64,000 nucleotides of DNA from Antedon mediterranea (Eukaryota; Echinodermata; Crinoidea; Comatulida; Antedonidae). Under the pieces are notes generated by a model that did no database searches, was not told the origin of the DNA, and saw only the letters and a list, made by a program, of their open reading frames with translations. Each line of letters opens with the position of its first letter. Positions within the stretch are counted from its first letter, which is position 1. The position numbers were made by a program, and so were the translations under genes. The stretch covers positions 7,874,001 to 7,938,000 of the forward strand of contig NC_092679.1 of the NCBI RefSeq assembly GCF_964355755.1. The letters are read 5' to 3'. Of this stretch, positions 1-11,500 are shown one piece after another.

Positions 1-1219
1 CTTTCCTGTTAGTTTCCTTCATTGTTTGTTTGATTGGGGTATGATCCGGTAATCTAATTATGTGTCCATACCATTTTAGTCTCCTTCGTTTAATTCTTTT
101 ACTCCATTCTTCTTGTTTTGTTATCCCGTATATTTTCGTGTTACACACTCTATCTGTTAATTTAATATCTATCATCTTTCGCAACATTTTCCTGTGATAT
201 ATATCTATACTCTCTTGTAATTTTTTGTTTAGTACCCAGAGTTCACTGTTATATAAGAAAATACTTGCTATGTATGCGTTAAACAAACAGGATTTCACGT
301 CTAAAGACATCGTCGTTGTGTTCTAGCGACGACTTCAGCTTGTTATATGCCATAGCTGCTAGTGATTTTCTTCTTTTAATGTCTTTTTCTGTGTCCAAGT
401 TACTACCGAGGTAGTTGCATTCTTCCCATTTACTATCGGTGTTTCTTCCTATTTACTATCGGTGTTTCTTCCTATTAGGTATTCTTCTGTTTTACTTTCG
501 TTTATCTTTAGATTGAATTCTGCTAATTTCTCTGTTACATTTTTCTTTATTTTAGTTATGTGTTCTTTTGAGTCGCTAATAAATGAAATGTCATCTGCAT
601 ACTGCATCTGGATATTAAGCTATTGTAGGGGTAGTGGTGTTGTGTTTGCTGATTCGAGTGCCTTTGCTAGGTATAGTGTGAACAGTATCGGAGACATACA
701 GTCACCTTGTGGTACTCCTAGTGTAGTAGTAAACAATTTTCCTGTCTGTTTTCCAATTCGAACGCTTAATTTTACATTGTTTATCAAAACTTTCAACATG
801 TGTAGTTCATCATCTTGTAATATATGTGCCAGTATGTCGAATAGAGTATTCCTCCGCACAGTGTTAAATGCACTGGTCATGTCAAGTACTGTAGTAGTAA
901 TATTATTTCATAGTTAGATGACGCAATTGCCTTTTCTGCTAACATTTTGCATGTATGTACATGTTCGGTAGTGCTTCGTCCTCTGCGATACGCGGCCTGT
1001 GTTACAGGGACATGTTCATCTAATCTGTCGTTTATCCTATTAAGTAAGCATATTGCTAGCATTTTCCTAAGAACCGACAGAAGGATGATGGGTCGGATGT
1101 TTTTTGGTGGACCTTTTTTCTTGCCTGGTTTCGGTATTGGATGCAATATGCCTTCGTTAATTTCTTTAGGTATGTTTCCTGTTTTAGCTGTTTGGTTATA
1201 TATTTCTGCTATGTGGTAT
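1..1219 (-). mobile_element. Degenerate non-LTR retrotransposon (LINE) reverse transcriptase fragment
   Basis: Reading the minus strand gives a non-LTR reverse transcriptase. It runs from a 'HPIPKPGKKKGPPKNIRPI' segment (about 1150-1080) through 'GVPQGDCMSPILF' (about 715) and the catalytic 'YADD' box (about 600) to a C-terminal part with 'LNKKLQESIDIYHRKMLRKM' and 'RLKWYGHIIRLPD' (about 240-50). The frame is broken. There is a frameshift near 890-900, just before the 'DMTSAFNTV' segment. There is an in-frame TAG near 620, shortly before YADD. A 23-bp tandem duplication at 428-473 also shifts frame. The 5' side ends at about 1219 against a tandem repeat, and the 3' side leaves the window. It is a dead, 5'-truncated copy; the clade (RTE- or CR1-like) is not decided. 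Confidence 0.88.
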
Positions 1220-1220
1220 T

Positions 1221-1657
1221 ATACAGTATTGCAATAATAATTTACGTTACGGTATTGCCGAATCTTTATATCTCATTTACATCGAATCTTTATACAGTAT
1301 TGCAATAATAATTTACGTACGGTATTGCCGAATCTATATATCTCATTTACATACTATCGAATCTTCATACAGTATTGCATTAATAATTTACGTACGACAT
1401 ATTGCCGAATCTTTATATCTCATTTACATACTATCGAATCTTTATACAGTATTGCATTAATAATTTACGTACGGTATTGCCGAATCTTTATATCTCATTT
1501 ACATCGAATCTTTATACAGTATTGCAATAATAATTTACGTACGGTATTGCCGAATCTTTATATCTCATTTACATCGAATCTTCATACAGTATTGCATTAA
1601 TAATTTACGTACGATATTGCCGAATCTTTATATCTCATTTACATACTATCAAATCTT
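1221..1657. repeat. Tandem repeat, about six units of 70-77 bp
   Basis: The word ATACAGTATTGCA recurs at 1221, 1292, 1367, 1444, 1514 and 1584, giving periods of 71, 75, 77, 70 and 70. Each unit also carries TTTACGTACGGTATTGCCGAATC and TATCTCATTTACAT. Length differences come mainly from presence or absence of ACTAT before CGAATC. The array starts exactly where the LINE fragment ends. The open frame through it (1325-1600) is a by-product of the repeat, not a gene. Confidence 0.9.
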
Positions 1658-2657
1658 GGTTTTTATTATTAGTAATAGGGTGTGTTATACATTTAAGTGT
1701 TATTCCATTGTAATACATTGTTTGTGTTTTCAATAAAGCAACGTGGAGACGAAAACGCGACCTTCTACAGCACTATTCCTGACCGGCCGCCAGTCGGGTT
1801 ATTAGCAGAAATTCGCGTAATTAATTACCGTACCGTACAGACACTTGCATCTTATTATTTTATTATTTAAATTGATCAATATTTATATATCTGAAGGTAT
1901 AAAACAATTTAGGATATTAAATAAATAAGTTGATGTCATCATGTTATTGTAATTAAATTATGTTTGCGAACACGTACTACTTACAGTAGTTACTTTACTA
2001 AAATATTAATATACAATATTAACAAATATATATATTTTGATATACTTTATGGAAATTATATATATATTATTCTTAATAATTGGCTTATTATATATTATAT
2101 TAATATACAATACAAACACCACAATGTATTTTATTGACTTTATTAAACATATATATCATTTAGAACAGTTAAAGTAAGTAATTAAAAGAACGTATCACAT
2201 TCAATCTGTAAAAAAAGAGAATAAATTACATAATATTAATAATGTAGTATTGTTATTTACGTCCGAGGAAAAGAAAACCTGTCGAAACAATGACAATCAA
2301 AAATGACAAAACAACGACAATCAAAGCGCACACGGCGTTCCATACAAATTACCTTATTGAACTAGCGGCCGCTTTGGTTGGCGGCCGCTTCGACCGTAAT
2401 CCCTTTTAATTTCACTCTCTTCTGCTGGCACTACCGTCGCGTCGTATCCGCGTGCATGGATGTACTAATCATAACTTAAGCCTACTGTAGTTCCATTTAA
2501 AATACTAGTAAGAAGCTTATTATATTAGCTATGGCTATAATAATTTATAAAACGTTATTTTGGTCACGACTCACATTACATGGTTATTATATAAATTATA
2601 TATTGCTTTCATTTTACTACACAGTACAGTTCCATCCAGTACACAGTGTTTGCCAAG
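1658..2657. other. Intergenic region upstream of CDKAL1
   Basis: About 1 kb of mostly AT-rich sequence with no open frame of note. GC-rich patches sit at about 1780-1800 and at 2365-2392, where GCGGCCGCTT occurs twice. The last 250 bases must contain the CDKAL1 promoter and 5' UTR, but I see no convincing core-promoter motif. Confidence 0.5.
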
Positions 2658-5600
2658 ATGTCTCATGGGTTAGATGATATTGAAGACATTGTCTCGCTTG
2701 AAGATATAACACCAAATGAGAGGTTTACTAACAAAACAGATGTGATTCCAAAGTTATCTAAGAAACGTCATAATGTATCACCACAACAAGAGGAATTAGT
2801 GGCAGACAGGTATTACTTACAAACAAACAAACAAACAAGCAATTTCATATTAAAATTATTTTATGATTGGCTAAATAAAATTAAATACTACATCATACAG
2901 CATAAATTTGTTTGTTGATATGTTATTTTAGCCATCACCCTGATCAAATAAAACTGACCTAAATATGTTCTTAAATTGCATACTTATGTTTAATTCAAGT
3001 ATTGTCCCAGGTACTCAGAAGATTTATGTGAAGACTTGGGGCTGCTCACATAACAATTCAGATGGAGAGTATATGGCAGGACAACTGGCTACTTATGGGT
3101 ACAATATCACAGGTAAAGCCTGACGATTTTACAGAAGAAGTTGATTAAAAACAAGGTTAAAAATCGTTGGAATCTGCAATTGTTACAAAAATTATAGAGC
3201 ATAGATTACATGAAAAACATGTAAAAACCCGTAACTTTTAAAATTTCATGCGGGCCCTGCTGCGCGTTGCCGGCCTTGGTTTTCCAACACTTCACGTCCG
3301 TGTGTCCCAGCAACCATCAGAAATCGAAGAAACTAAGAACAATTGCATAAAAATGTGTAAATATTAGCGGTCCAGCTTGATCATCAAAATCGTTACTTAT
3401 TTTCAACTTTAATGATTTAAAAATGTGTAATGTTGACAGGAAAACAAACTTAAGCTTGTATTAGGATAGTATGTAATATGTTTCTCACATAAATATAAGT
3501 TTCACAACAACATTAAAAAAGTAAACTTATATACCTGTGAAGGAAATTCTAAAATGATATGTACCATAAAAGTTTCAATTGCGTTTTATAGATAAGGCTG
3601 ATGATGCAGACCTTTGGCTGTTAAACAGCTGCACTGTGAAAAACCCAGCTGAAGATCACTTTCGTAATGAAGTAAAAAAAGCACAGAAAAGTGGAAAACA
3701 CTTGGTTGTATCTGGATGCGTACCTCAAGCTCAGCCACGCATGGAATACATTAATGGTGTTAGTATCGTAGGAGTTCAACAGATTGACCGTGTAGTAGAA
3801 GTTGTTGAAGAAACGTTAAAAGGTAAATCATACTTTACAAGTTAGATATGGTTACAACCAAAAGGTTCAAGTATGTAATTTTAATGACGATATATCGTAC
3901 AACTAACAAATGTCTATGAAATAAGACTATAGCAGAACTCAATGCATAACATAACTAAATAACTTTTTTTTCAGGTCACACAGTTCGATTGTTGGGTCAG
4001 AAGAAAGCAGCAGGAAAAAAAATTGGAGGAGCTTCTTTAAATTTACCAAAAATTCGAAAAAACCCACTAATTGAAATAATTGCTATAAATACAGGGTAAA
4101 TCCATTTCAAATCAAGTTTCAGAAATATCCTTTTCAAAATTGGACAACTAAAAGTAGAGAGTACAAATATGAACAATTTTTGATTAATTACAGATGTTTG
4201 AACCAGTGTACATACTGTAAAACAAAGTATGCCCGAGGAGAATTGGGTAGTTATCAACCTCAAGAAATTGTGGACAGAGCTAAACAATCTTTTCAAGGTA
4301 AGTTGCATCACTGTTTATAATACATTTGCAACAACACTGTATAATTTTAATGGCATCATTGATTGTGATCAAACTGTGAACTTTTCACCAATAGAGGGCG
4401 TTTGTGAAATATGGTTAACAAGTGAAGATCTAGGTGCATATGGAAAAGATATTGGAGTGACTATTGTAGAGTTACTATGGCAACTTGTGGAGGTTATACC
4501 TGAGGGTTGTATGATGAGGATAGGCATGACTAATCCACCTTATATACTGGAACATTTAGAGGTAAGATTGTTTGGTCAATTTTGAATTAATAGTTAAATT
4601 TTATCCTGGATTTTGCATATGATTCTGACTTTTAAAATTATTTTTAGTCTATCAGTAAAATATTATCACATCCAAGAGTTTATTCATTCCTACACGTACC
4701 AGTTCAATCCGGATCAGATTGTGTCTTGGCTGATATGAAGAGGGAATATACAGTAGATGATTTTAGACAAGTTGCAGACTTCTTAAAAGAAAGGTAAATT
4801 GACGTCAAGCTTTCAAAGGATACTGAATAAATACAGCACTTAAAATATCAAATATGATTTTTTTTCATTCATGAAATATAGTTTAAAGTGCAATGCTACT
4901 ATATTTGTGTACTTATTTACTTTTCTATAATTGGATCATCAAGAAGAAAACCACATTTAAATTATTTGTTAATTCCAACAGAGTTTCTGGTGTTACAATT
5001 GCCACTGATGTGATATGCGGATTCCCAACAGAAACAGTGGAGGTAGTAAAAATACACAAGTTTATATTTTTAATCATGTTCTGTAGCTCACTGTCATAGA
5101 TTTACTGTAGTAATAAATCAGATTCAGATTTTAATACCATTTTGTTAATTTTTACAGGACTTTAAAGGCACTCTGAAATTGATTGAGGATTATAAGTTTC
5201 CTAGTTTATTCATCAATCAGTTCTTTCCTAGGCCTGCTACACCTGCTGCTAAAATGCATCAAGTCCCTGCTAGTGAGGTATAATATTTAAATACCATACT
5301 CCATGGCTTTATTAACACTTTGACTGCCAAACACGAAGATCTTCGTTTTTGGAAACACAACGCTTGACTGCCAAACACGAAGATCTTCGTTTTTCGCGTT
5401 TTTTTACGAAATCTGGTAGATAGGTTAATTATTGGTATATACTATAAATATGAACACTATATTCGGTCTGGACCATAAATATTTTACAATTTGAAAGTAA
5501 CTAATCTGGTTAGGAACGACTGTCAAAATGGTACCTGTCGAAATAACAAACACCGCGCATCACAGTAGCGCGTACAGCGATGGCTTGGCGCATTGTGTAT

Positions 5601-7486
5601 CGGTCGCGCGCTAGCTATGCTGCCGAAGCATTACAAAGGTTTTTGTGGATTGACATGTTTGTTTGTTATCTGAATAAAAAATAATGGAGTCATTTTCAAT
5701 ACGAAGTCTTTAATTTTATTATTGTATGTATACCCTAATTGTTTTGGTGTTTTACTTAAAGTGACCGAGTTTCACGCAACAAACTTGTTTTGAAATGGTA
5801 TGGATATTATCATCAGTTTACTATCTAGGCTAGTAGTACAAGGCTAGCCTAGCCTAGGCCTAATCGTAAAATGGTTCCGGACCAACTTTAGGCCTGGTTA
5901 ACTAGGCCTGGTGTCTTTACTATGTGGATTTTGGCGAAACATTGATGTAAGATTTATGATTTATAAAATGTAATACATTTTTCGATAGTCATAACTTGTT
6001 TTTATAGGTCTATCGGTGCTGTGTAAGTAACTTTTTTGTTGTTTGTTGATCTCACCGGGCGATATTTTCATATTGTGATGTCTTGCACAAAATCGCCAAT
6101 ATCTCGACTTTCTTTCGCGAAACTACGAAAAACTCAAAAAGTGTGTTACTTTCATTTTACTATTACGATTTACATATTGCGCTTTAAAAATCGTTCTTGG
6201 TACCATTGTAAAGCTAAAATCTTTATGATTAGTCTAAATTACATATAAATCAGATCACATACATGGTTTCAATCAGCTGTAATAAAAACATCAAATTGGG
6301 CTAAAAACGCTGGCGGTGGCAGTTTCTAACTGGAAAAACCCCTGGCAGTCAAAGTGTTAATTAATACCTGTTTAGATATAGTATTATAGGTGGATCTAAG
6401 TGGTGTAGATCAAAGTTGTTTTGGTACACAGCCGGCCCAAGCCTCCTAAATTTTGAAAATGACAATGCAAAAGATAGGACATTAGGTCTAGTTCAGTACT
6501 TAAATTAATTAATTAAATACACTTTTTTAAAAACCTGGATACTCCACTGAGTATTACTTTATTTTCAAATCTTTTTACAGAAAAAGAGACGAACAAAGGA
6601 AGTATCAATATTGTTTAAAAGTTATGAAACATACAGTAACAAGATAGGAGAAATACAAAATGTGCTGGTTACTGAAGTATCTCATGATAAACAGTATTAT
6701 GTTGCCCATAATAAGTTTTATGAACAGGCAAGTTTGTTGTTAATTTTACACATTTTTCAGAAAATCCTAAAGTCAACTCTCTATAACACCAGCAATATTT
6801 AATGTTTTCATCTCACCTAATATAGTTTATATACAGTATATGCTTTTCTTCTTTTTTTGGGTTATCTTAGGATATTTAATGGATCATTTTTGTGTGTAAA
6901 GTGCTTAGAAACATTGTATTAGGCACTATATAAGACAACAGTACTATTATTATTATTATATTAGATCATTATTTCTTAAAAATCATTACAGTACTTATGT
7001 TTTATGATAGGTATTGGTACCAAAGGAAGAGAGATTTTTAGGCAAAATGATAACGGTAAAGATAGTATCAACAGGAAAGCATTATCTAATGGGTGAACTT
7101 ATTGAAAATAGTAAATTGGTAACAGCATCTATCGCACAACCACTCTCAAAGGGTGAAATATCTGGGGTAAGCCATTTAATTGGATATTTTTCTTTAAATC
7201 CTTAAAAAGTTTCTTGCCAAGTAATTACATAGACCAACTCGCACAGCGTCTGGTGTATACTGCTCCAAGATTAGATACGCATATTGTAATTCATCCAGGT
7301 AGTATAAATAAATAAAATTCTTTATTTTTAGTATTGAATATAACTTTTCCATTACAGGTGCGAAGATATTTACCAGCTACAAGCTCCAAAACGCCTCTCT
7401 GGCTGGGCATAGCTGTTGCAGTTGCTATAATAGCAGGTTTTCTTGATATTGTCAAAATATCTTACCAATATATATTGAATACATAG
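2658..7486 (+). CDS. CDKAL1: CDKAL1, threonylcarbamoyladenosine tRNA methylthiotransferase (12 exons)
   Basis: Radical-SAM enzyme that converts t6A37 to ms2t6A37 in tRNA-Lys(UUU). Exons: 2658-2809, 3000-3112, 3592-3822, 3975-4095, 4194-4297, 4395-4561, 4648-4793, 4982-5042, 5158-5277, 6581-6727, 7011-7166, 7358-7486; 548 aa. The N-terminal MTTase domain has its three cluster cysteines at about C66 ([15 protein letters not shown]), C102 ([15 protein letters not shown]) and C131 (SGCVPQAQ). The radical-SAM motif CLNQCTYC lies at 207-214. A TRAM-type domain occupies the region encoded by exons 10-11. The last exon encodes a hydrophobic segment ([15 protein letters not shown]) that fits the family's ER tail anchor. 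The ATG at 2658 is chosen because it precedes the conserved LDDIEDIVS start and is the first ATG in frame. The intron after exon 10 begins with GC rather than GT. The human protein is slightly longer, mainly before the tail anchor. Confidence 0.95.
5312..6360. mobile_element. piggyBac-like non-autonomous element in CDKAL1 intron 9
   Basis: The 1049-bp block is bounded by TTAA on both sides (5312-5315 and 6357-6360). Immediately inside are perfect 14-bp inverted ends, CACTTTGACTGCCA and its complement. TTAA target sites and a TTTGACTGCCA-like end are typical of the piggyBac superfamily. Behind the left end a 44-bp-period direct duplication contains the palindrome CGAAGATCTTCG twice (5320-5400). 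No transposase frame is visible, so this is a MITE or deletion derivative. It accounts for most of the largest CDKAL1 intron. Confidence 0.85.
6728..7010 (+). other. CDKAL1: GC-AG intron of CDKAL1
   Basis: Exon 10 ends with GAA CAG at 6727 and the intron starts GCAAGT, a good U1 match except for C at +2. It ends with TAG at 7010. The flanking protein, FYEQ|VLVPKEE, matches the family without gap, so no GT donor in the vicinity is needed. Confidence 0.85.
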
Positions 7487-8547
7487 TAGTACAAATGTGT
7501 TATGTTTTAATATCATACTGATACGGATGATATAAGCCCACCCTTAATGTAGGCTTTTATATCGCATCTTTACTGTATTAATATGTATATACTGTACCTA
7601 ATTATTCACACAAACTCAACCTAGGAAGAGTTACTTTAAAACCCAAACAGAATATTTTATAGTTATCGGCATTTTATGAACTTGTCAATAAATAATACAT
7701 TATTTCTTTTTATAATGTTTTAAACTTGTGTCTGAGTAAATGTTAACATAAGTAATACACATTCAATGTAGTTTTATTTATTACCATTTTCACTTGAATT
7801 GGATCCTCAGAACGAGGTGTGTGTGGTTGAGCAAAGTTAAAATGTTTATTTTTGATGTTGTTGGCCTAAATCTGGTAATTTAATAATTATGTGTTTTTAA
7901 TATAGATTGATAACATTTTTAAAATACTGTTTCAATTTTTGTAAACTGCATGATGTACTGTGCGTATGACACAAAATAGTACCGGTAATAACGCCTAGCT
8001 AGGCCCCTATACACTATACTCCTAACTAGGGCCCTAATGCCGAATGGACTGGTGGAGAGCCATGCCTTCATTATTAGTCAGAGGCTGGAGTGTGAAAAGT
8101 ACTGTCTGTAGGCCTGCTAACAGTGCTAAAAAGAACACCATCATAATTAGTGAAGATTTTTCTTTAAAAAGCGTCTATATGAATCACAATTCACAGTAGG
8201 CTGTTTGACTAAATTATAAACTTACGCACGTGGTGTTTGATACAGCGCTTCCCCATTGGAAAAAAGTTTCAAAATTACGTCACACGCGCTTGGTTCACAT
8301 CGAACGTTGGTGGCGTGCGCTGGATTCCTGCAGTAGCGCGTCATCATCGTACGACGACGATCCAATCAATTGTATTGTTTTTTGAACATCGAAAGACATG
8401 TGATGTCACAATCACGTGAAAAGTACCAGGAAGTATTTTCGCTCGAGTTCAGCTAGCTAGCTAGTCTTTTGCAGATTTCAGTAGTGACAGTGTGGTTGTA
8501 TTTGTTGGTGTGTGTAGCCTCTAGTGGTTGAAATTTGATTGTTAAAA
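7487..8547. other. CDKAL1 3' UTR and CDKAL1-NPC2 intergenic region
   Basis: Polyadenylation-like AATAAA words occur near 7689 after the CDKAL1 stop. The rest has no supported gene. Around 7980-8040 is a GGCCTA-type patch, and 8220-8460 is relatively CpG-rich, as expected for the NPC2 promoter. The open frame at 8237-8419 has no recognisable protein features. Confidence 0.5.
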
Positions 8548-11500
8548 ATGCATTTTCTTTATCAAATTACGTTTACTATACTTCTTTTTATATCTTTTAC
8601 ATTTTCAACTAAAGTGGCTTTCAAAAATTGTCCAGGTAAAGTACAGTATAGGCCTAGCTAGGCTAGGCCTAGGCTAGGAGGGCTAGGCTAGGCCTACCTC
8701 TAGCTAGCTAGTAGGCCTAATTTGTTTTACTTTTTTAAATTTAATTAAAGTAGGCTAGGTCCTAGGCCTACTTACTGTACTAGCATGTAAGTACTAGCTA
8801 GACCTAGCCGGCGCTAGTTCCGTTTCGCAACTGTCGTTAATATTCGACTCAAAATTGGTTAAAGACCCCTTCCCTGCAATTTTGGACGTTTTTTGGAAAA
8901 TAATACATATATATCACTTTAAAAACATTAAACCATGTCATTCCTTGTCTTAAATGTACGTTTTATGGTAAATTATGATAAAAAGTGAGAAACAATGCAC
9001 TACCTAAGTAGCTCGCGGCGATCGACCTCTCGTGGACGGTCTCAGGCCTAGCCTAGCTAGGCTTAGTTTTGTAGGCCTAGCTGGTAAACATCGGTAACGT
9101 ACGAACATCGTACGCTAGCTATATACCTAGCCTGACGTTGTATAGTTGCTGCATTAATTATCTTTCTATTTTTGCCAGACTCCGTTGATACAAATTGGAG
9201 AAAACCCGGTATTTTCGCTGAAAAGTTAGGAGTCTTCCATTTGTTTTGGCTTCACGATCGATCGAAAAGTGGGCGAATTACAAGTGAAAAACAACAATAT
9301 CAATCCGCGCGCAATGCATTTTGGGATTTATAGCGGGCCGCTATAATTATTAAAATCGATTTATTTTTCACATTTTTAACCGTTTAAAGACGAAAAAAGT
9401 TATCGCAATAGGACCATATAGTATTATTTTTACATTAAATATAGTTTGTGATCTTAAATTAGATCTAAAAAACGTAGGGAATGGGGCTTTAAGTAACTTT
9501 ATCGTGAATAAGTGCATTTTGTAGGATTGTAGATAATAAATAAATCATTTTGTTTGACAAATCCAAAAGAAATTTTGGATTTGTCAAACAAAATGATTTA
9601 TTTAACTTTATCGTGAGTACCACACCTTAAAGGCTTAAGCTTGGTTCCCACTAGAAACGTAACGCAAGGACGTAAACGCAACGCAAGCGTTTTAACCAAT
9701 GACAAGCGAAGTTATAGACAGTTAGTTAGCAATCACAAGCGAATAAGCCATCGCTTGTAATTAGTCAATTAACTTGCGTTGCGTTACGTCCTTGTGTTGC
9801 GTCGCTAGTGGGAACCACGCTTTAGAATTAGACGTGTTTCTCGCACATCGGTTCGTGAATTTCGCATACTCCATGTTCAATGTTGTTTATATGGAGTGCC
9901 AAAAGAGCAATCATAATAGAGGGCTAAAAACTCAGTAAATTGCATATATTTAATGCATTTATTGGTGAAAATTACGTTCAATTTTATCTGTACATGGTTT
10001 TTGCAGGAACTTTTAGGAATGAAAATCGACAAATTCATCATCATATTACATGTACTGTAGGGGTATACCTGATCTAAATAATATTCCTCTTAGTCTTACT
10101 CTTAGGCCTAGGGTTGGTTGCTATTTGAAAACAGCAAATTAGTAGCAGTAAAATGTTACAGCATTTTTATTGACAAAATATATTAAAATTAAACGTGTAT
10201 TTCAATAATAAATTCATTAAAAGAAGACACATTCCACTGAGTTTTTAACCATCTATTGTTGTTGCTTTTCTAGCGCTCCATAGAAACGAAAATATTGAAC
10301 TTCGAGTATGCTAAATTCGCGAACGGTATGCGAGAAACATGTCTGTAAAATCATCAATTTAAGGATTTATTTGTTAATTTTTATGTGATTCTTCTTCATA
10401 AAAGTACTCATGAGGCCCAATTTTAAGGTGTGGTATTCACAATAAGTTGCTTAACAATTTTGGAGTCAAAAGGAAGTCGAAATAAAAACAGGTGCGAAAC
10501 GGAACTAGCGCCGCCTAGCCTAGGGCCTAGGCCTAATAAGAGTAGATAAGAGAGGGAGATGAGGTGCGAAAGTGCATTAGCACCCTACCGATTGAGACAG
10601 GGTATCATTCCATTGTCTGTAGGTCCTATGTTTTTATCCTCTTGCTGAATGTTAATTTAAAAGCTAATTATATTTAATTTTTAATTTAAATAATGTTTTT
10701 TTGCAGATACTAAAAGTGATGTTACAGCAGTAGATGTTGTCCCTTGTCCTGCAGACCCCTGTCAAATTAAACGGGGCTCATCTGTTGCACTTAAGGTTAC
10801 CTTCAAGGAGTGTAAGTCATTATTGGTCTCGCCCTTTTCATGTTTGACCCATGTCGTGTTTTTCGCAGATTATACAATGACACTGCGAGAACTTTGATTG
10901 CACTATAGTACAACTTGTCTCATAAAATATGTCTTTTTTTTTCTTTTGTCTTTTTTGTTCATTCTCACAATTCTCATGACTACTTTTTTTTTCATTTTTT
11001 TAAACTCATCTTTTGTAATATTTTGTTTTCATTTGATTAAAAGAAAACAACTGTTTGAATTGAGTGTAGACTGTAGCTTCAATAAACTTTGATAAACACA
11101 TTCTTGCAATTGTTAATCATATTAAGATATAGATAGCTAGATGTTAGCATACTACACTATTATAGTTAATCCATACAAAGCATGAAGTTACGGTCCTACT
11201 AAATACCACCAGATACCTACTAAAGCAATCTATGAGGCGCTACCGATGAATTTATTTGGTCAAATAAAATCAGAAATTCGTTTAATAAATAAAACTTAAT
11301 GCAAACTACCTTTTGTCAGTGATGTTCGTTACCGATTTTGACATACGAAACATGATCAAAACATAATGAAAAATGAAAGACTAATCGCGCAATCGATTGG
11401 TGTATTTTATGTGACTGACTAAGGTAACAAAAAAAACCATCGGTAGCGCCTCATAGTTCACCGTTGAATACAATACACAAGAGACACTGATGAATACGTT

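Larger units (their letters stand above)
8809..10513. mobile_element. Large terminal-inverted-repeat element in NPC2 intron 1
   Basis: The left end (8809-8829, CGGCGCTAGTTCCGTTTCGCA) is perfectly inverted at 10493-10513, and weaker similarity continues inwards (CTGT..., ...TTCGACT, CAAAATTG). Length is 1.7 kb and no transposase frame is visible. CCTAGC on each flank (8803-8808 and 10514-10519) could be a 6-bp target duplication, but the flanks are low-complexity CCTAGC sequence, so this is uncertain. Nested inside are a perfect hairpin (9537-9604) and a MITE (9638-9821). Confidence 0.75.

Noticed and set aside
3011-3112. CDKAL1 exon 2 starting at the CCCAG acceptor (3011)
   Set aside because: It would put the exon out of frame. 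The acceptor at 2998-2999 keeps frame and yields the conserved [15 protein letters not shown] start.
9537-9604. Hairpin as a microRNA precursor
   Set aside because: The arms pair perfectly over 32 bp with a 4-nt loop, unlike animal pre-miRNAs, which have bulges and larger loops. A palindromic insertion is more likely.
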